A stretch of DNA of 64,000 nucleotides, from NCBI RefSeq assembly GCF_000716715.1, contig NZ_JNYJ01000060.1:1-64000 (forward strand). Reading direction: 5' to 3'. Made by a program: the position numbers and the translations under genes. This DNA comes from Dactylosporangium aurantiacum (lineage in GTDB: Bacteria; Actinomycetota; Actinomycetes; Mycobacteriales; Micromonosporaceae). Shown piece by piece: positions 17,673-25,340 of this stretch; the stretch's first letter is position 1, and each line of letters begins with the position of its first letter. Below the pieces are notes generated by a model, which saw only the letters and a list, made by a program, of their open reading frames with translations, was not told the origin of the DNA and searched no databases.

Positions 17673-18312
17673 ACCGGTCCGGGTCCTGGTCGCCGACGAC
17701 CACCCGATCTTCCGCGACGGCCTCGCCGTGCTCCTCGGCTCCGTCGACGGCATCGACGTCGTCGGCACCGCCGCCACCGGGGCGGAGGCCGTCGCCCTCG
17801 CCGTCGAGCTGCTGCCCGACGTCGTCGTCATGGACGTGCAGATGCCCGACCTCAACGGCATCGAGGCGACCCGCCGCCTGGCCACCGAGGCGTCCTCCGT
17901 CGGGGTCGTCGTGCTCACCATGTCGGAGGACGACGGGACCGTCTTCAGCGCCGTGCGCGCCGGAGCCCGCGGCTACCTCGTCAAGGGCGCCGAACAGGAG
18001 GAGATCGTGCGGGCCATCAACACCGTCGCCTCCGGCGGCGCGGTCTTCGGCGCGACCCTCGCCCGCCGCATCGCCGAGTTCTTCGCCGCCGGCCCGCCGA
18101 CCGCGACCACGGCCTTCCCCGAGCTGACCGCCCGCGAGCGGGAGATCCTGGAGCTGCTGGCCGCCGGCCGGTCCAACGCCCAGATCGCGCAGGCGCTGTT
18201 CCTGTCCCAGAAGACCGTCCGCAACAACGTCTCGAACGTGTTCGCGAAGCTCCAGGTCGCCGACCGCTCCGAGGCGATCGTCCGGGCCCGGGAGGCGGGC
18301 CTGGGCCGCTGA
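17662..18312 (+). CDS. NarL/LuxR-family response regulator
   Basis: A 216-aa regulator: receiver domain (residues 5-120) with the acidic pocket DDH, phospho-acceptor Asp58 in VVVMDVQMPDLNG, conserved Thr/Lys (VLTMSEDD, YLVKGA), then a LuxR helix-turn-helix (LTAREREILELLAAGRSNAQ, about residues 153-172). It overlaps the kinase gene, so the pair is translated together. Regulated genes cannot be deduced. The next gene converges with a 4-base gap. Confidence 0.94.
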   Translation: MADEPVRVLVADDHPIFRDGLAVLLGSVDGIDVVGTAATGAEAVALAVELLPDVVVMDVQMPDLNGIEATRRLATEASSVGVVVLTMSEDDGTVFSAVRAGARGYLVKGAEQEEIVRAINTVASGGAVFGATLARRIAEFFAAGPPTATTAFPELTAREREILELLAAGRSNAQIAQALFLSQKTVRNNVSNVFAKLQVADRSEAIVRAREAGLGR

Positions 18313-18316
18313 GGCG

Positions 18317-18760
18317 CTACGTGTTGGGTGCGGTCCTCGGTTCGGTACGGGCGGAGATCCACTCCAGGAGCCGCTTGCGCGGGCTGTTGTGGAACGCGGT
18401 GAACAGCCATCGCCCGTCGCGGCGCACCGCCACGAACGTCTGCGCCTTGTCGAGCCGGCGCCCGCTCAGCCGCGAGGTGCGGACCCGGCCCTGACTGGTC
18501 AGCACCGCCACGTCGTCGGTGACGAACCGGATGTCGGTGACCGCCCCGACGAGCCGGCTGCCCTTGAGGAACCGCCGCCACAACGCGTCGTGCACGTCGG
18601 CGATCTTGTCCCGCCCCCGGTACCGGGTGCCGACGAAGATCGTGTAGTCGGCGTCCTCGGTGAACGCGGCGGCGTACGCCTGCGCGTCGGCCCGGTCCCA
18701 CGCCTCGATGGTGCTCGCGAACAGGGCCCGCAACTGCGCGACGTCGGTCTCCCGGTCCAT
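18317..18760 (-). CDS. SnoaL-like / SgcJ-type NTF2-fold protein
   Basis: A 147-aa protein with the NTF2-like layout of the SgcJ/EcaC and DUF4440 groups: an N-terminal helix pair with FASTIEAWDRADAQAYAAAF, a middle FVGTRYRGRDKIADVHDALW, and final strands FVAVRRDGRWLFTAFHNSPR. Members act as small isomerases, hydrolases or binding proteins; activity here is unknown. ATG 18760 has GGGGGAGG upstream. It is divergent from a MarR gene across a perfect 26-base palindrome, so it is probably that regulator's target. Confidence 0.8.
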   Translation of the reverse strand: MDRETDVAQLRALFASTIEAWDRADAQAYAAAFTEDADYTIFVGTRYRGRDKIADVHDALWRRFLKGSRLVGAVTDIRFVTDDVAVLTSQGRVRTSRLSGRRLDKAQTFVAVRRDGRWLFTAFHNSPRKRLLEWISARTEPRTAPNT

Positions 18761-18795
18761 CGCCTCCCCCTTCGGATACAGTTGTACCGTCAGTA

Positions 18796-18821
18796 GGAAA
18801 TCTCGAAGCATCGAGATTTCC
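18796..18821. promoter_or_regulatory. Perfect 26-bp palindromic operator
   Basis: Arms GGAAATCTCGA (18796-18806) and TCGAGATTTCC (18811-18821) are exact complements with an AGCA spacer. The element lies between the divergent SnoaL-like and MarR genes, 35 bases from one ATG and 32 from the other. It is AT-richer than its surroundings. The position and symmetry indicate a MarR dimer site controlling both genes. Confidence 0.8.
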
Positions 18822-18853
18822 CATCCGTCGAAGTGTCTGGCGATCGGAGCCCC

Positions 18854-19315
18854 ATGTCAAGCCGTGCTGAGCTGCTGGGCGCGATCGGCGCGCAGATGCG
18901 CCTCCAGTCGAGCCTCGGCCTGGTGCTGCACCAGTCGGTGGCCGACCGGTTCGGCCTGAACCCCACCGACCTCAAGTGCCTCGACCTCGCCGCCCGGGAG
19001 CCCGACCTCACCGCCGGCCGCATCGCCGAGCTCACCGCCATGAGCACCTCGGCCGTCACCGCGCTGCTGGACCGCCTGGAGCGCCGGGGCTTCATCGAAC
19101 GCCGCCGCGACCCCACCGACCGCCGCCGCGTCTACGTCGTCTCCACCGGCCGCCACGAACGCGAGCTGGCCACCATCTACGCCCCCCTCGCCACCGCGAC
19201 GGGCGCGGTGCTAGACAGCTACAGCGACGACGAGCTGCGGCTGCTGCTGGGCTTCCTGGAGCGGTTGACCGCCGCCAGCCGGACGTTCCTCGCCCAGGAG
19301 CCGGAGCCCAGCTGA
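18854..19315 (+). CDS. MarR family transcriptional regulator
   Basis: A 153-aa winged-helix regulator: AGRIAELTAMSTSAVTALLD is the recognition region (about residues 54-73), followed by the wing motif ERRRDPTDRRRVYVVSTG. The ATG at 18854 has CGGAGC upstream and fits the family; an upstream start at 18833 would add seven residues. It faces the SnoaL-like gene over the 26-base palindrome and most likely represses both. Confidence 0.9.
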   Translation: MSSRAELLGAIGAQMRLQSSLGLVLHQSVADRFGLNPTDLKCLDLAAREPDLTAGRIAELTAMSTSAVTALLDRLERRGFIERRRDPTDRRRVYVVSTGRHERELATIYAPLATATGAVLDSYSDDELRLLLGFLERLTAASRTFLAQEPEPS

Positions 19316-19511
19316 CCGCTCCGAGGGAGGCCGCGGCGCTTTGTACCAACGGGCCTCGATCGCGTCGCCGGGAGTGCGGGACTTCGGGGTCGCTGTCAGG
19401 CGGTTCGGCTGATGCGTGGGTGGCACGTTTCCGGGATTTTGGTGATGTCGGGTGGCCGTACCGTTAGGTCCAACAGCGCAACACCGAGATGACATCCGAG
19501 AGGACCACCCC

Positions 19512-19925
19512 ATGAGCGAGTACGGAGAGATCGAGACCGGCGAGACCCACAGCGGCCTCGCGGAGGCGCACGCGGAGAGCGGCAGCGAGCAGGACTACAG
19601 CTCGCAGTACGGGATCCTCGAGCAGGACCACCAGAGCATCGAGCACACCGAGTACGAGAACGTCAGGCACATCGAGTACACGGACGCCGCGGGCAACCAC
19701 TACGAGGTGACCGAGTACACCCACTACGAGCACACCGAGATCGAGTCGGAGCACACCTTCGCCGCGTACGGCCAGGAGGGCTCCGCCGGCTTCGGCGCCG
19801 CCGAGCTCGGCACCTCCGAGGCGGCGTCGGACTCGCACGTCCTGTCGCTGACGGAGCGCTTCGAGAGCTTCCTCGGCAACGCCCTGGACGGCACGAACTA
19901 CGAGATCTCCGACAGCAGCGCCTGA
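19512..19925 (+). CDS. Small, very acidic His/Tyr/Glu-rich protein
   Basis: A 137-aa protein of unknown family. Residues 35-80 are built from short repeats mixing E, H, T and Y (for example EHTEYENVRHIEYTD and EYTHYEHTEIESEHTF). There is no cysteine, tryptophan or lysine, so the isoelectric point must be very low. No signal peptide or membrane helix is present. GAGAGGA sits ahead of the ATG. The His/Glu clusters could bind divalent metal or the protein could be a disordered or structural filament component; both are speculation. A strong hairpin follows the gene. Confidence 0.8.
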   Translation: MSEYGEIETGETHSGLAEAHAESGSEQDYSSQYGILEQDHQSIEHTEYENVRHIEYTDAAGNHYEVTEYTHYEHTEIESEHTFAAYGQEGSAGFGAAELGTSEAASDSHVLSLTERFESFLGNALDGTNYEISDSSA

Positions 19926-19957
19926 CCCACCCGCCCGGGTGCGTCTCGACTGCGCTA

Positions 19958-19993
19958 GGAACGCCGGTCAGCCTCGCGGCTGGCCGGCGTTCC
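19958..19993 (+). terminator. Hairpin terminator after the acidic-protein gene
   Basis: A 15-base stem (GGAACGCCGGTCAGC paired with GCTGGCCGGCGTTCC, one G-U pair) closes a 6-base loop, 33 bases after the stop at 19925. Confidence 0.75.
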
Positions 19994-20041
19994 GCGCTGT
20001 CCGGGCCATGTCGTGCGGTTCGCGGCGGTACCGTGGCCGCC

Positions 20042-21259
20042 ATGGCCATCACGAAGGATGTCGATGCGCGGCGGGGGCGGGCGGATCTCGGCATCCTCAC
20101 GGCGGGGCTGGCGGTGTCGGTCGCCGGGGACGCCGCGGCGTTCGTGGCGCTGCTGCTGCGGTTGCAGCCGCACGGCAGCGGCTGGGTGGCGGCGCTGCTG
20201 GCCGCCGAGCTGGTGCCGTTCGTGGTGCTGGCGCCGCTGGTGGGGCGGGTCGTCGACCGGTACGAGACCCGTGGCGTGCTCATCCTCGCGCTGCTCGGGC
20301 AGGCGATGGTCGCGGTCCCGCTGGCACTGCTGGACGGGCCGCTGCCGACGGTGCTGCTGTTCGCCGGGCTCGCCGCGCTGAGCGCGCTCGTGCGGCCGGC
20401 GACGAACGCCCTCATCCCCGCGATCACCGGTCCCGCGGGGCGGGCGCGCGGGTTCGCCCGGCTGGGGCTGGGGTTCGGCCTCGGGTGGATCGCCGGGCCC
20501 GCCGCGGGCGGGCTGCTCACCGGATGGTTCGGGGTCCGGGCCGCGGTGCTCGCCGACGCCGGCACGTTCGCGGTGCTCGCCGGGGCGTGCGCGCTGCTGT
20601 CGGTGCGCCGCGCGCCGGCACCGCGGGCCGGCACCGGGCGCGGCGAGGGCGGGCTGCGGCTGCTGGTCGCCGACCGGGTCCTGTTCGCCGCCGTGCTCGG
20701 CACCGCGGTCAGCGTCGGCGCCGCCATCGTGGACAACGTCGCCGCGCCGTTCCGGTTCATCGACCAGCTTGGCGCGTCACAGGGCCAGTACGGCCTGTAC
20801 CTGACGCTGTGGGGGATCGGCGCCCTCGCCGGTGCGCAGGCGCTGCCCCTCGTGCGCGTCGGCCACCGGACCGCGCTCGCCCTCGCCTGCCTGATCTGCG
20901 GCGCCGGGATCGCCGGCATCGGGGCCGCGCCGACCCTGCTGCTCGCCTACGCCGCGGCCACCCTCGGCGGGGTCGGCAACGGGGTGCTCAACGTGGCGCA
21001 GAACGCCCTGGTCGCCGAGCGCACCCCGGCGGAGCGACACGGCCGCGTCTTCGCCACCGTCGGCGCCGTCAGCCAGACCGCCATCGGCGGCGGCACGGCG
21101 GCCGCGGCCCCTCTGGTCGGCTGGCTCGGCGGCGGTGGTGCCCTCATCGCGGCCGGCGTGACCTCGATGGTCGCGACCGTCGTCGCGTTGCTGCCGGCCG
21201 GTGGTCGCCCGAGCGAGGAGCGGGCCGCCGAGCGCAGAGGGCTGGACCGGATGCGGTGA
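20042..21259 (+). CDS. MFS transporter
   Basis: A 405-aa, 12-helix major facilitator protein of the macrolide-efflux-like (MFS_3) kind. It has the intermembrane loop LVGRVVDRYETRGVLI after helix 2 and the helix-5 segment GLGFGLGWIAGPAAGGLLTG. ATG 20042 is preferred over the GTG nine bases upstream. It stands alone between two terminators; substrate unknown. Confidence 0.88.
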   Translation: MAITKDVDARRGRADLGILTAGLAVSVAGDAAAFVALLLRLQPHGSGWVAALLAAELVPFVVLAPLVGRVVDRYETRGVLILALLGQAMVAVPLALLDGPLPTVLLFAGLAALSALVRPATNALIPAITGPAGRARGFARLGLGFGLGWIAGPAAGGLLTGWFGVRAAVLADAGTFAVLAGACALLSVRRAPAPRAGTGRGEGGLRLLVADRVLFAAVLGTAVSVGAAIVDNVAAPFRFIDQLGASQGQYGLYLTLWGIGALAGAQALPLVRVGHRTALALACLICGAGIAGIGAAPTLLLAYAAATLGGVGNGVLNVAQNALVAERTPAERHGRVFATVGAVSQTAIGGGTAAAAPLVGWLGGGGALIAAGVTSMVATVVALLPAGGRPSEERAAERRGLDRMR

Positions 21260-21402
21260 TACCGGACAGCGGTGTCGGGTGGGTGACACGGCGGCGCAAG
21301 TGTTCGCCAAGTGGGCGCCAAGTGGCGGGGTGCATCCTTCTCTCAGCAGCAACCGAAAGGGCCGGACCGGCCCTCGCACGGACTAGCTCGAAGGCCCCCC
21401 TT

Positions 21403-21418
21403 CGATATACATATATCG
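21403..21418. promoter_or_regulatory. AT-rich palindrome CGATATA-CA-TATATCG
   Basis: Perfect 7-base arms around CA, strikingly AT-rich in this genome, in the interval between two convergent genes where no promoter is needed. It resembles an operator or a protein-binding site but no gene starts beside it. Confidence 0.5.
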
Positions 21419-21425
21419 CTGGACC

Positions 21426-21460
21426 GGTAGAGCGGCGCTCCTCCCTCGCGCCGCTCTACC
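21426..21460. terminator. Bidirectional hairpin terminator
   Basis: Perfect 13-base arms (GGTAGAGCGGCGC and its complement) with a 9-base loop lie between the convergent MFS gene (ends 21259) and the membrane-protein gene (ends 21491). Confidence 0.8.
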
Positions 21461-21490
21461 AAGCGTTCCGGCCCTGCGGACCCCGACGGC

Positions 21491-22738
21491 TCAGCCGGTG
21501 AAGAGCAGCAGCAGGCCGGCGACCGTGTAGGCGACCATCAATCCCAGCAGCGGCACCTGGCCGGTCATCGCCTGGGCGCGGGGGAAGAGCTTCAGGGCCC
21601 GGTCGTGGGCGAGGACCGTGCCGACCAGGTGGCCGAGGATGATGGCGGTGATCTGGACGTTGGCGACGCCCGTCGGGGTGATGACGCCGGTCCACGGGTC
21701 GAAGTCGGGGTGGTCCAGCAGCAGCGCGACCGTGCGCTGGCCCTCCAGGACGAACAGCGAGTAGTAGTGCGCCACCACGTAGCCGACGACGATCGGCACG
21801 ATCGAGTGGGCCAGCTCGCCGGGGGTGCGCTCCGCCGAGGTGTGGCCGCGCCGGCCCGCGGCGCGGGTCGCCACGGTGTACGCGAGGGCCACCGCGCCCA
21901 TGACGCCGAGCAGGCCGAGGGTGCCGGTGACGGGGGCGGGCAGGCCGTTCTCCTGGGTGAACCGGAGCCAGAACAGGGCGCCGGACATCGCGTCGTAGAA
22001 GGTGGCGCCGAGGAGCACGACGACGACCGCGACCAGGCCGGGTGCGGCCCGCAGGCCGGCCATGCCGTCGAGGGGGTTGCGCAGCACGAGAGTGCCGTCG
22101 GGGCGGCGGCCGATGATCGCCAGCCGGCCGGCGAGGTCGCTGAGCACCTCGAACGCGTCACCGCGGGTGAACCAGTCGGGGCCGTAGACGAAGGCACCGG
22201 CGAGCATCGCCACCGCGTACACGGCGAGCCAGGTGCCGATGACCGGCAGGGTCGCCCGGTCGGGGGCCACGAGCTCCAGCCAGGCGAACGCGAACAGCCC
22301 GGCCGCGGCCGGCCAGTAGCCGACGGACTCGGGCAGCGGCCGGCGGGCGGTGAAGCCCAGCGACAGGGTCCGCAGCGGGTTCAGCGCCCGCCACACGGGG
22401 CCGAGCAGCAGCGACAGCGGGACCAGTCCGACCCAGAACAGCACGTACACGAGCCCGGCCGCGGGGTTGTCGGCGGTGTCGGGCAGGGTGAACGTCCACG
22501 CCAGGACGCCGAGCAGCGCGATGCCGATCAGGCGCGGGACCAGCGGCGGCACGGTCGGCAGGCGGACCGGGCGGCCGGCGGCGGGGTCGAGCCGCGGCGA
22601 GCGCCACGCGACGCCGAGGACCAGGAACGACACGACGAGCGCGGCGGCGGCGCCGGCCAGGAGCTGGCCGAGGGTCAGCGGGAGGTCCTGGCGGCCGCCG
22701 ACGCCGTGGGCCAGGACCGGCTGGAGGGCGGCGTTCAA
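21491..22738 (-). CDS. Polytopic membrane protein of a probable copper-related module
   Basis: A 415-aa protein with about ten membrane helices. The N-terminus VLAHGVGGRQDLPLTLGQLL and the segment VVAHYYSLFVLEGQRTVALL recur in an actinobacterial family that databases sometimes label fenitrothion hydrolase; the true role is not established. Several His and Asp residues sit at helix ends. Its ATG overlaps the stop of the cupredoxin-like lipoprotein gene (ATGA), and a CopC-like gene diverges upstream, so a role in metal handling at the membrane is inferred. Confidence 0.78.
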   Translation of the reverse strand: MNAALQPVLAHGVGGRQDLPLTLGQLLAGAAAALVVSFLVLGVAWRSPRLDPAAGRPVRLPTVPPLVPRLIGIALLGVLAWTFTLPDTADNPAAGLVYVLFWVGLVPLSLLLGPVWRALNPLRTLSLGFTARRPLPESVGYWPAAAGLFAFAWLELVAPDRATLPVIGTWLAVYAVAMLAGAFVYGPDWFTRGDAFEVLSDLAGRLAIIGRRPDGTLVLRNPLDGMAGLRAAPGLVAVVVVLLGATFYDAMSGALFWLRFTQENGLPAPVTGTLGLLGVMGAVALAYTVATRAAGRRGHTSAERTPGELAHSIVPIVVGYVVAHYYSLFVLEGQRTVALLLDHPDFDPWTGVITPTGVANVQITAIILGHLVGTVLAHDRALKLFPRAQAMTGQVPLLGLMVAYTVAGLLLLFTG

Positions 22739-23193
22739 CGGACCACGAGCTGGAACAGCACGAGGTGCGTCGCGTGCGTCTCGACCTCGAACAGCCCGGT
22801 CCGGTCGGCCCGCAGGTCGAGCGAGGCGGGTGCCCCGGCCGGCAGGGCGAGGCTCCTGTCGTAGCCGTGGACGTGCAGCTCGTCGGCGACGTCGGAGGTG
22901 ACGGTGATGCGCACCAGGCTGCCTTTGGCGACCTCCACCCGGCCGGTCGGCGGGGTCACCTTGCGCTTGGCGACGGTGACCACGACCTCCTTGTCGACGG
23001 CGGGGGACGGGGCGACCGAAACGGCCGGCGAGGCCACCGGCGACGCCGTCGCGGACGGCGAGGCCACCGACGAGGTCATGGGCGAGGCCACCGGAGTCGG
23101 TGCGGCGGAGGGCGCGGGGGAGGACGAGTCGCAGCCGGCCAGGAGCACCAGCAGACAGGTGGCGGCGACGGCGGTGGTGCGAGCGGCAGGCAC
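22735..23193 (-). CDS. Cupredoxin-like lipoprotein
   Basis: A 152-aa lipoprotein: signal peptide with lipobox LLAGC (Cys19 or nearby), a Ser/Pro/Thr/Ala linker to about residue 65, then one beta-sandwich domain with SLVRITVTSDVADELHVHGY and the closing VETHATHLVLFQLVVR. The layout is that of the cupredoxin-like domain found in EfeO-type and similar proteins. The histidines HxH and HxxH are candidate copper ligands; the blue-copper cysteine is absent. It is translationally coupled to the membrane-protein gene. Confidence 0.8.
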   Translation of the reverse strand: MPAARTTAVAATCLLVLLAGCDSSSPAPSAAPTPVASPMTSSVASPSATASPVASPAVSVAPSPAVDKEVVVTVAKRKVTPPTGRVEVAKGSLVRITVTSDVADELHVHGYDRSLALPAGAPASLDLRADRTGLFEVETHATHLVLFQLVVR

Positions 23194-23280
23194 GAATGCG
23201 GCTCCCGGGGCGGGCGGGGTTCGTTAGGCAGGTGAATTTAGCGTCTTGTCGGCCACGGGGGAACCCGGCATCATGTGCCG

Positions 23281-24033
23281 ATGCGATCGGGCAGCGTCAT
23301 TGCGGTCACCACCGTCCGGATCGCGGTGCTGGCCGTCGTCGCGGCGCTCGGCCTCGCGCTGACCGCGGCACCGGCCGCCGCCCACGGGCAGCTGGCCATG
23401 TCCGACCCGGTCCAGGACAGCACGGTCGACCAGGCACGCGCTGACGTGGCGCTGTACTTCACCGAGCAGCCGGCGTCCTTCGCCTGGTTCACCGTGACCG
23501 CCCCGTCCGGGCAGCGGGTCGACGGCGGCTGGCGTGGCGGGGAGCCCAAGCGCCTCGACAAGCCCGTGCAGGAGTACTTCCTCGTCGACGGCAAGTTCGA
23601 GCCGAAGGTCTACAACACCGGCTTCCCCGCCCTGGTGGCCGTCTCGCACTGGCCGGAGCAGGGGCAGTACGTCGTGGCGTACCAGTCGGTCGCCTCCGAC
23701 GGCGAAGCCGTCAAGGGGCAGCTGCGGTTCACGTACAGCGGACCCGTGACACCGGCGCCGGCGGGCTGGACCGCACCGACGGCCGGGCCGTCGGAGGCGC
23801 TGACCAGGGCGCTGAACAAGGAGAGCGCACCGGCCGCCGCCGCGCCGACCGCCGGGCCCACGCAGCAGCCGCAGCAGGCCGCGCCACCGCCCGCGCCGGC
23901 GACGCCGTTCGTGCTCACCGACTGGCTGATCCCGGCGCTGCTCATCGTGGGCGTCGGCGCGATGGTGTGGCTCGCGGCGCGCCGCGAGCCGGTGCAGCCG
24001 GAGAAGAAACGCCGCAAGGCCGCCCTCCGCTGA
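23281..24033 (+). CDS. CopC-like copper-binding protein with C-terminal anchor
   Basis: A 250-aa exported protein. A signal peptide ends at AAPAAA, leaving an N-terminal His (HGQLAMSDPVQDS) as in CopC. The domain closes with VVAYQSVASDGEAVKGQLRF, where CopC normally has SxDGH; the second histidine ligand is replaced by Glu. The domain is also longer than usual in its middle. A Pro/Ala/Gln linker leads to a membrane helix (LTDWLIPALLIVGVGAMVWL) and a basic tail. It is divergent from the cupredoxin-like lipoprotein gene. Confidence 0.82.
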   Translation: MRSGSVIAVTTVRIAVLAVVAALGLALTAAPAAAHGQLAMSDPVQDSTVDQARADVALYFTEQPASFAWFTVTAPSGQRVDGGWRGGEPKRLDKPVQEYFLVDGKFEPKVYNTGFPALVAVSHWPEQGQYVVAYQSVASDGEAVKGQLRFTYSGPVTPAPAGWTAPTAGPSEALTRALNKESAPAAAAPTAGPTQQPQQAAPPPAPATPFVLTDWLIPALLIVGVGAMVWLAARREPVQPEKKRRKAALR

Positions 24034-24040
24034 AGGAGCG

Positions 24041-24062
24041 CGGCCCGGCTACTTCGGGGCCG
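24041..24062. terminator. Candidate hairpin between convergent genes
   Basis: CGGCCC (24041-24046) and GGGCCG (24057-24062) flank a 10-base loop just after the CopC-like gene; the hairpin overlaps the stop of the convergent lipoprotein gene. Confidence 0.4.
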
Positions 24063-24471
24063 ACCCGCAGGTCCGCTGGAGCTGCCCGGTGAGCCGCTCG
24101 GCGAACGCCGGGTCGGCGACGACCCGCTGCTGGTACTGCTCGACCTGCGCGTCGCTGAGCCCGGCGTAGACCGGCCTGCTGGCGTACGCCTCGGCCATGG
24201 CCGCCGGGTCGGTGTACACCCGCGACTGCACCGAGCACAGGTGCGCGGCCGTCGTGTCCAGGAAGATCGTCTCCTGCCGGTCAGGGGTCAGCGACGCGGC
24301 CGCGGACGGGCCGGCCGCCGAGGACGCCGCCGACGGGGCGGTGATCTTCGCCGGGGTGTCCGACCCGTCGCCACAGCCCGCCAGCGCGCCGGTGGTGGCG
24401 AGGGCGGCGAGCGTGAGCAGGGCTAGCGGCGGCGCCGGAGCGAAGCGGAGGTGACGGCGTGAGCGGATCAT
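24049..24471 (-). CDS. Hypothetical lipoprotein
   Basis: A 140-aa secreted lipoprotein: basic N-terminus, hydrophobic core and lipobox ALAGC (about residue 33), then a Ser/Ala-rich linker and a helical domain of about 80 residues with two cysteines (AAHLCSVQSR and LQRTCGSAPK) that may form a disulphide. AGGGGCA precedes the ATG. It follows the beta-sandwich protein gene by 18 bases. Function unknown. Confidence 0.75.
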   Translation of the reverse strand: MIRSRRHLRFAPAPPLALLTLAALATTGALAGCGDGSDTPAKITAPSAASSAAGPSAAASLTPDRQETIFLDTTAAHLCSVQSRVYTDPAAMAEAYASRPVYAGLSDAQVEQYQQRVVADPAFAERLTGQLQRTCGSAPK

Positions 24472-24489
24472 GATCTGCCCTTCGGGGAG

Positions 24490-25275
24490 CTAGACGACGA
24501 TCAGGGTGAGGTCGTTGCTGTCGGTGGTGCTGCCGTAGCTCTGCTTGACCGTGAGCTTGTACGTGCCGGCGGCCACGTTCGTGGCGTCGAACTTCACCGC
24601 GGCGTGGTCGTCGGTGCCGACGGGCAGCGCCGCACCGGCGTTGAGCTGCGTGTACGCCCGCTCCTGCGGGTAGCTCACGACCAGCCCGGCGGGGCCGCCG
24701 GAGACGGTGACGCGCAGGTCGTCGACGCCGCCCTTGCGCGCCTGGAACACCAGCTGCGACCAGACCGGGGTCTTCTTCGGCACGGTCACGGACGAGGTCT
24801 TCTGCGTCACCGCGTCACCGGTCACCGACACGATCGGCAGGGTCGCGGTCTGCGAGCCGCTGCGCTTGGTGCCGGTGCAGGTGGTGGCGCCGTCGGCCTT
24901 CTCGACGTAGGTGTAGTTGAGCGTGACCGGGGTCAGCGACACGAGCTTCGACGTGGCGACGCTGAGGTGGAACGCCACGTAGTCGATGTGACCCGGCGCC
25001 AGCGAGTCGCCCTTCGACAGCGAGGAGTAGGTGCCGGTGTTCGTGGGGTACGTGACGGTGACCCCGGCGCCGGCGGCGGTGACCCGCACGTCGCACACGT
25101 CGTCGGTGGCCGCCCAGGTGGTGCCGACCCAGCCGGTCTGGCCCGGCAGCATCGGCGCCAGCAGCGGGATCACCAGGCCCAGGTCCGCGGCCGCGGCGTG
25201 CGCCGGGGACGTCGCGGGCAGGATGGCGGCCGCGCCCGCGGCACAGGCGATGGCGACGGAGGCTGAGCGGCGCAT
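24490..25275 (-). CDS. Secreted protein with two duplicated beta domains
   Basis: A 261-aa exported protein with a clear signal peptide (MRRSASVAIACAAGAAAILP, cleavage after SPAHA). Two halves are similar to each other: DVRVTAAGAGVTVTYPTNTG near residue 60 matches DLRVTVSGGPAGLVVSYPQE near residue 190, each followed by a Y-S/T-x-L turn and an H-x-A/Y-V/A-F/K strand. This indicates an internal duplication of an immunoglobulin-like beta domain. A cysteine pair occurs only in the first half. Function unknown; it is probably transcribed with the downstream lipoprotein. Confidence 0.75.
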   Translation of the reverse strand: MRRSASVAIACAAGAAAILPATSPAHAAAADLGLVIPLLAPMLPGQTGWVGTTWAATDDVCDVRVTAAGAGVTVTYPTNTGTYSSLSKGDSLAPGHIDYVAFHLSVATSKLVSLTPVTLNYTYVEKADGATTCTGTKRSGSQTATLPIVSVTGDAVTQKTSSVTVPKKTPVWSQLVFQARKGGVDDLRVTVSGGPAGLVVSYPQERAYTQLNAGAALPVGTDDHAAVKFDATNVAAGTYKLTVKQSYGSTTDSNDLTLIVV

Positions 25276-25340
25276 CGGCGGGGTCCTTGTCTGTGGGCCG
25301 GTGATGTCTGCCTGATCGGCCGGTCCGGCCGGCGGTTGAG

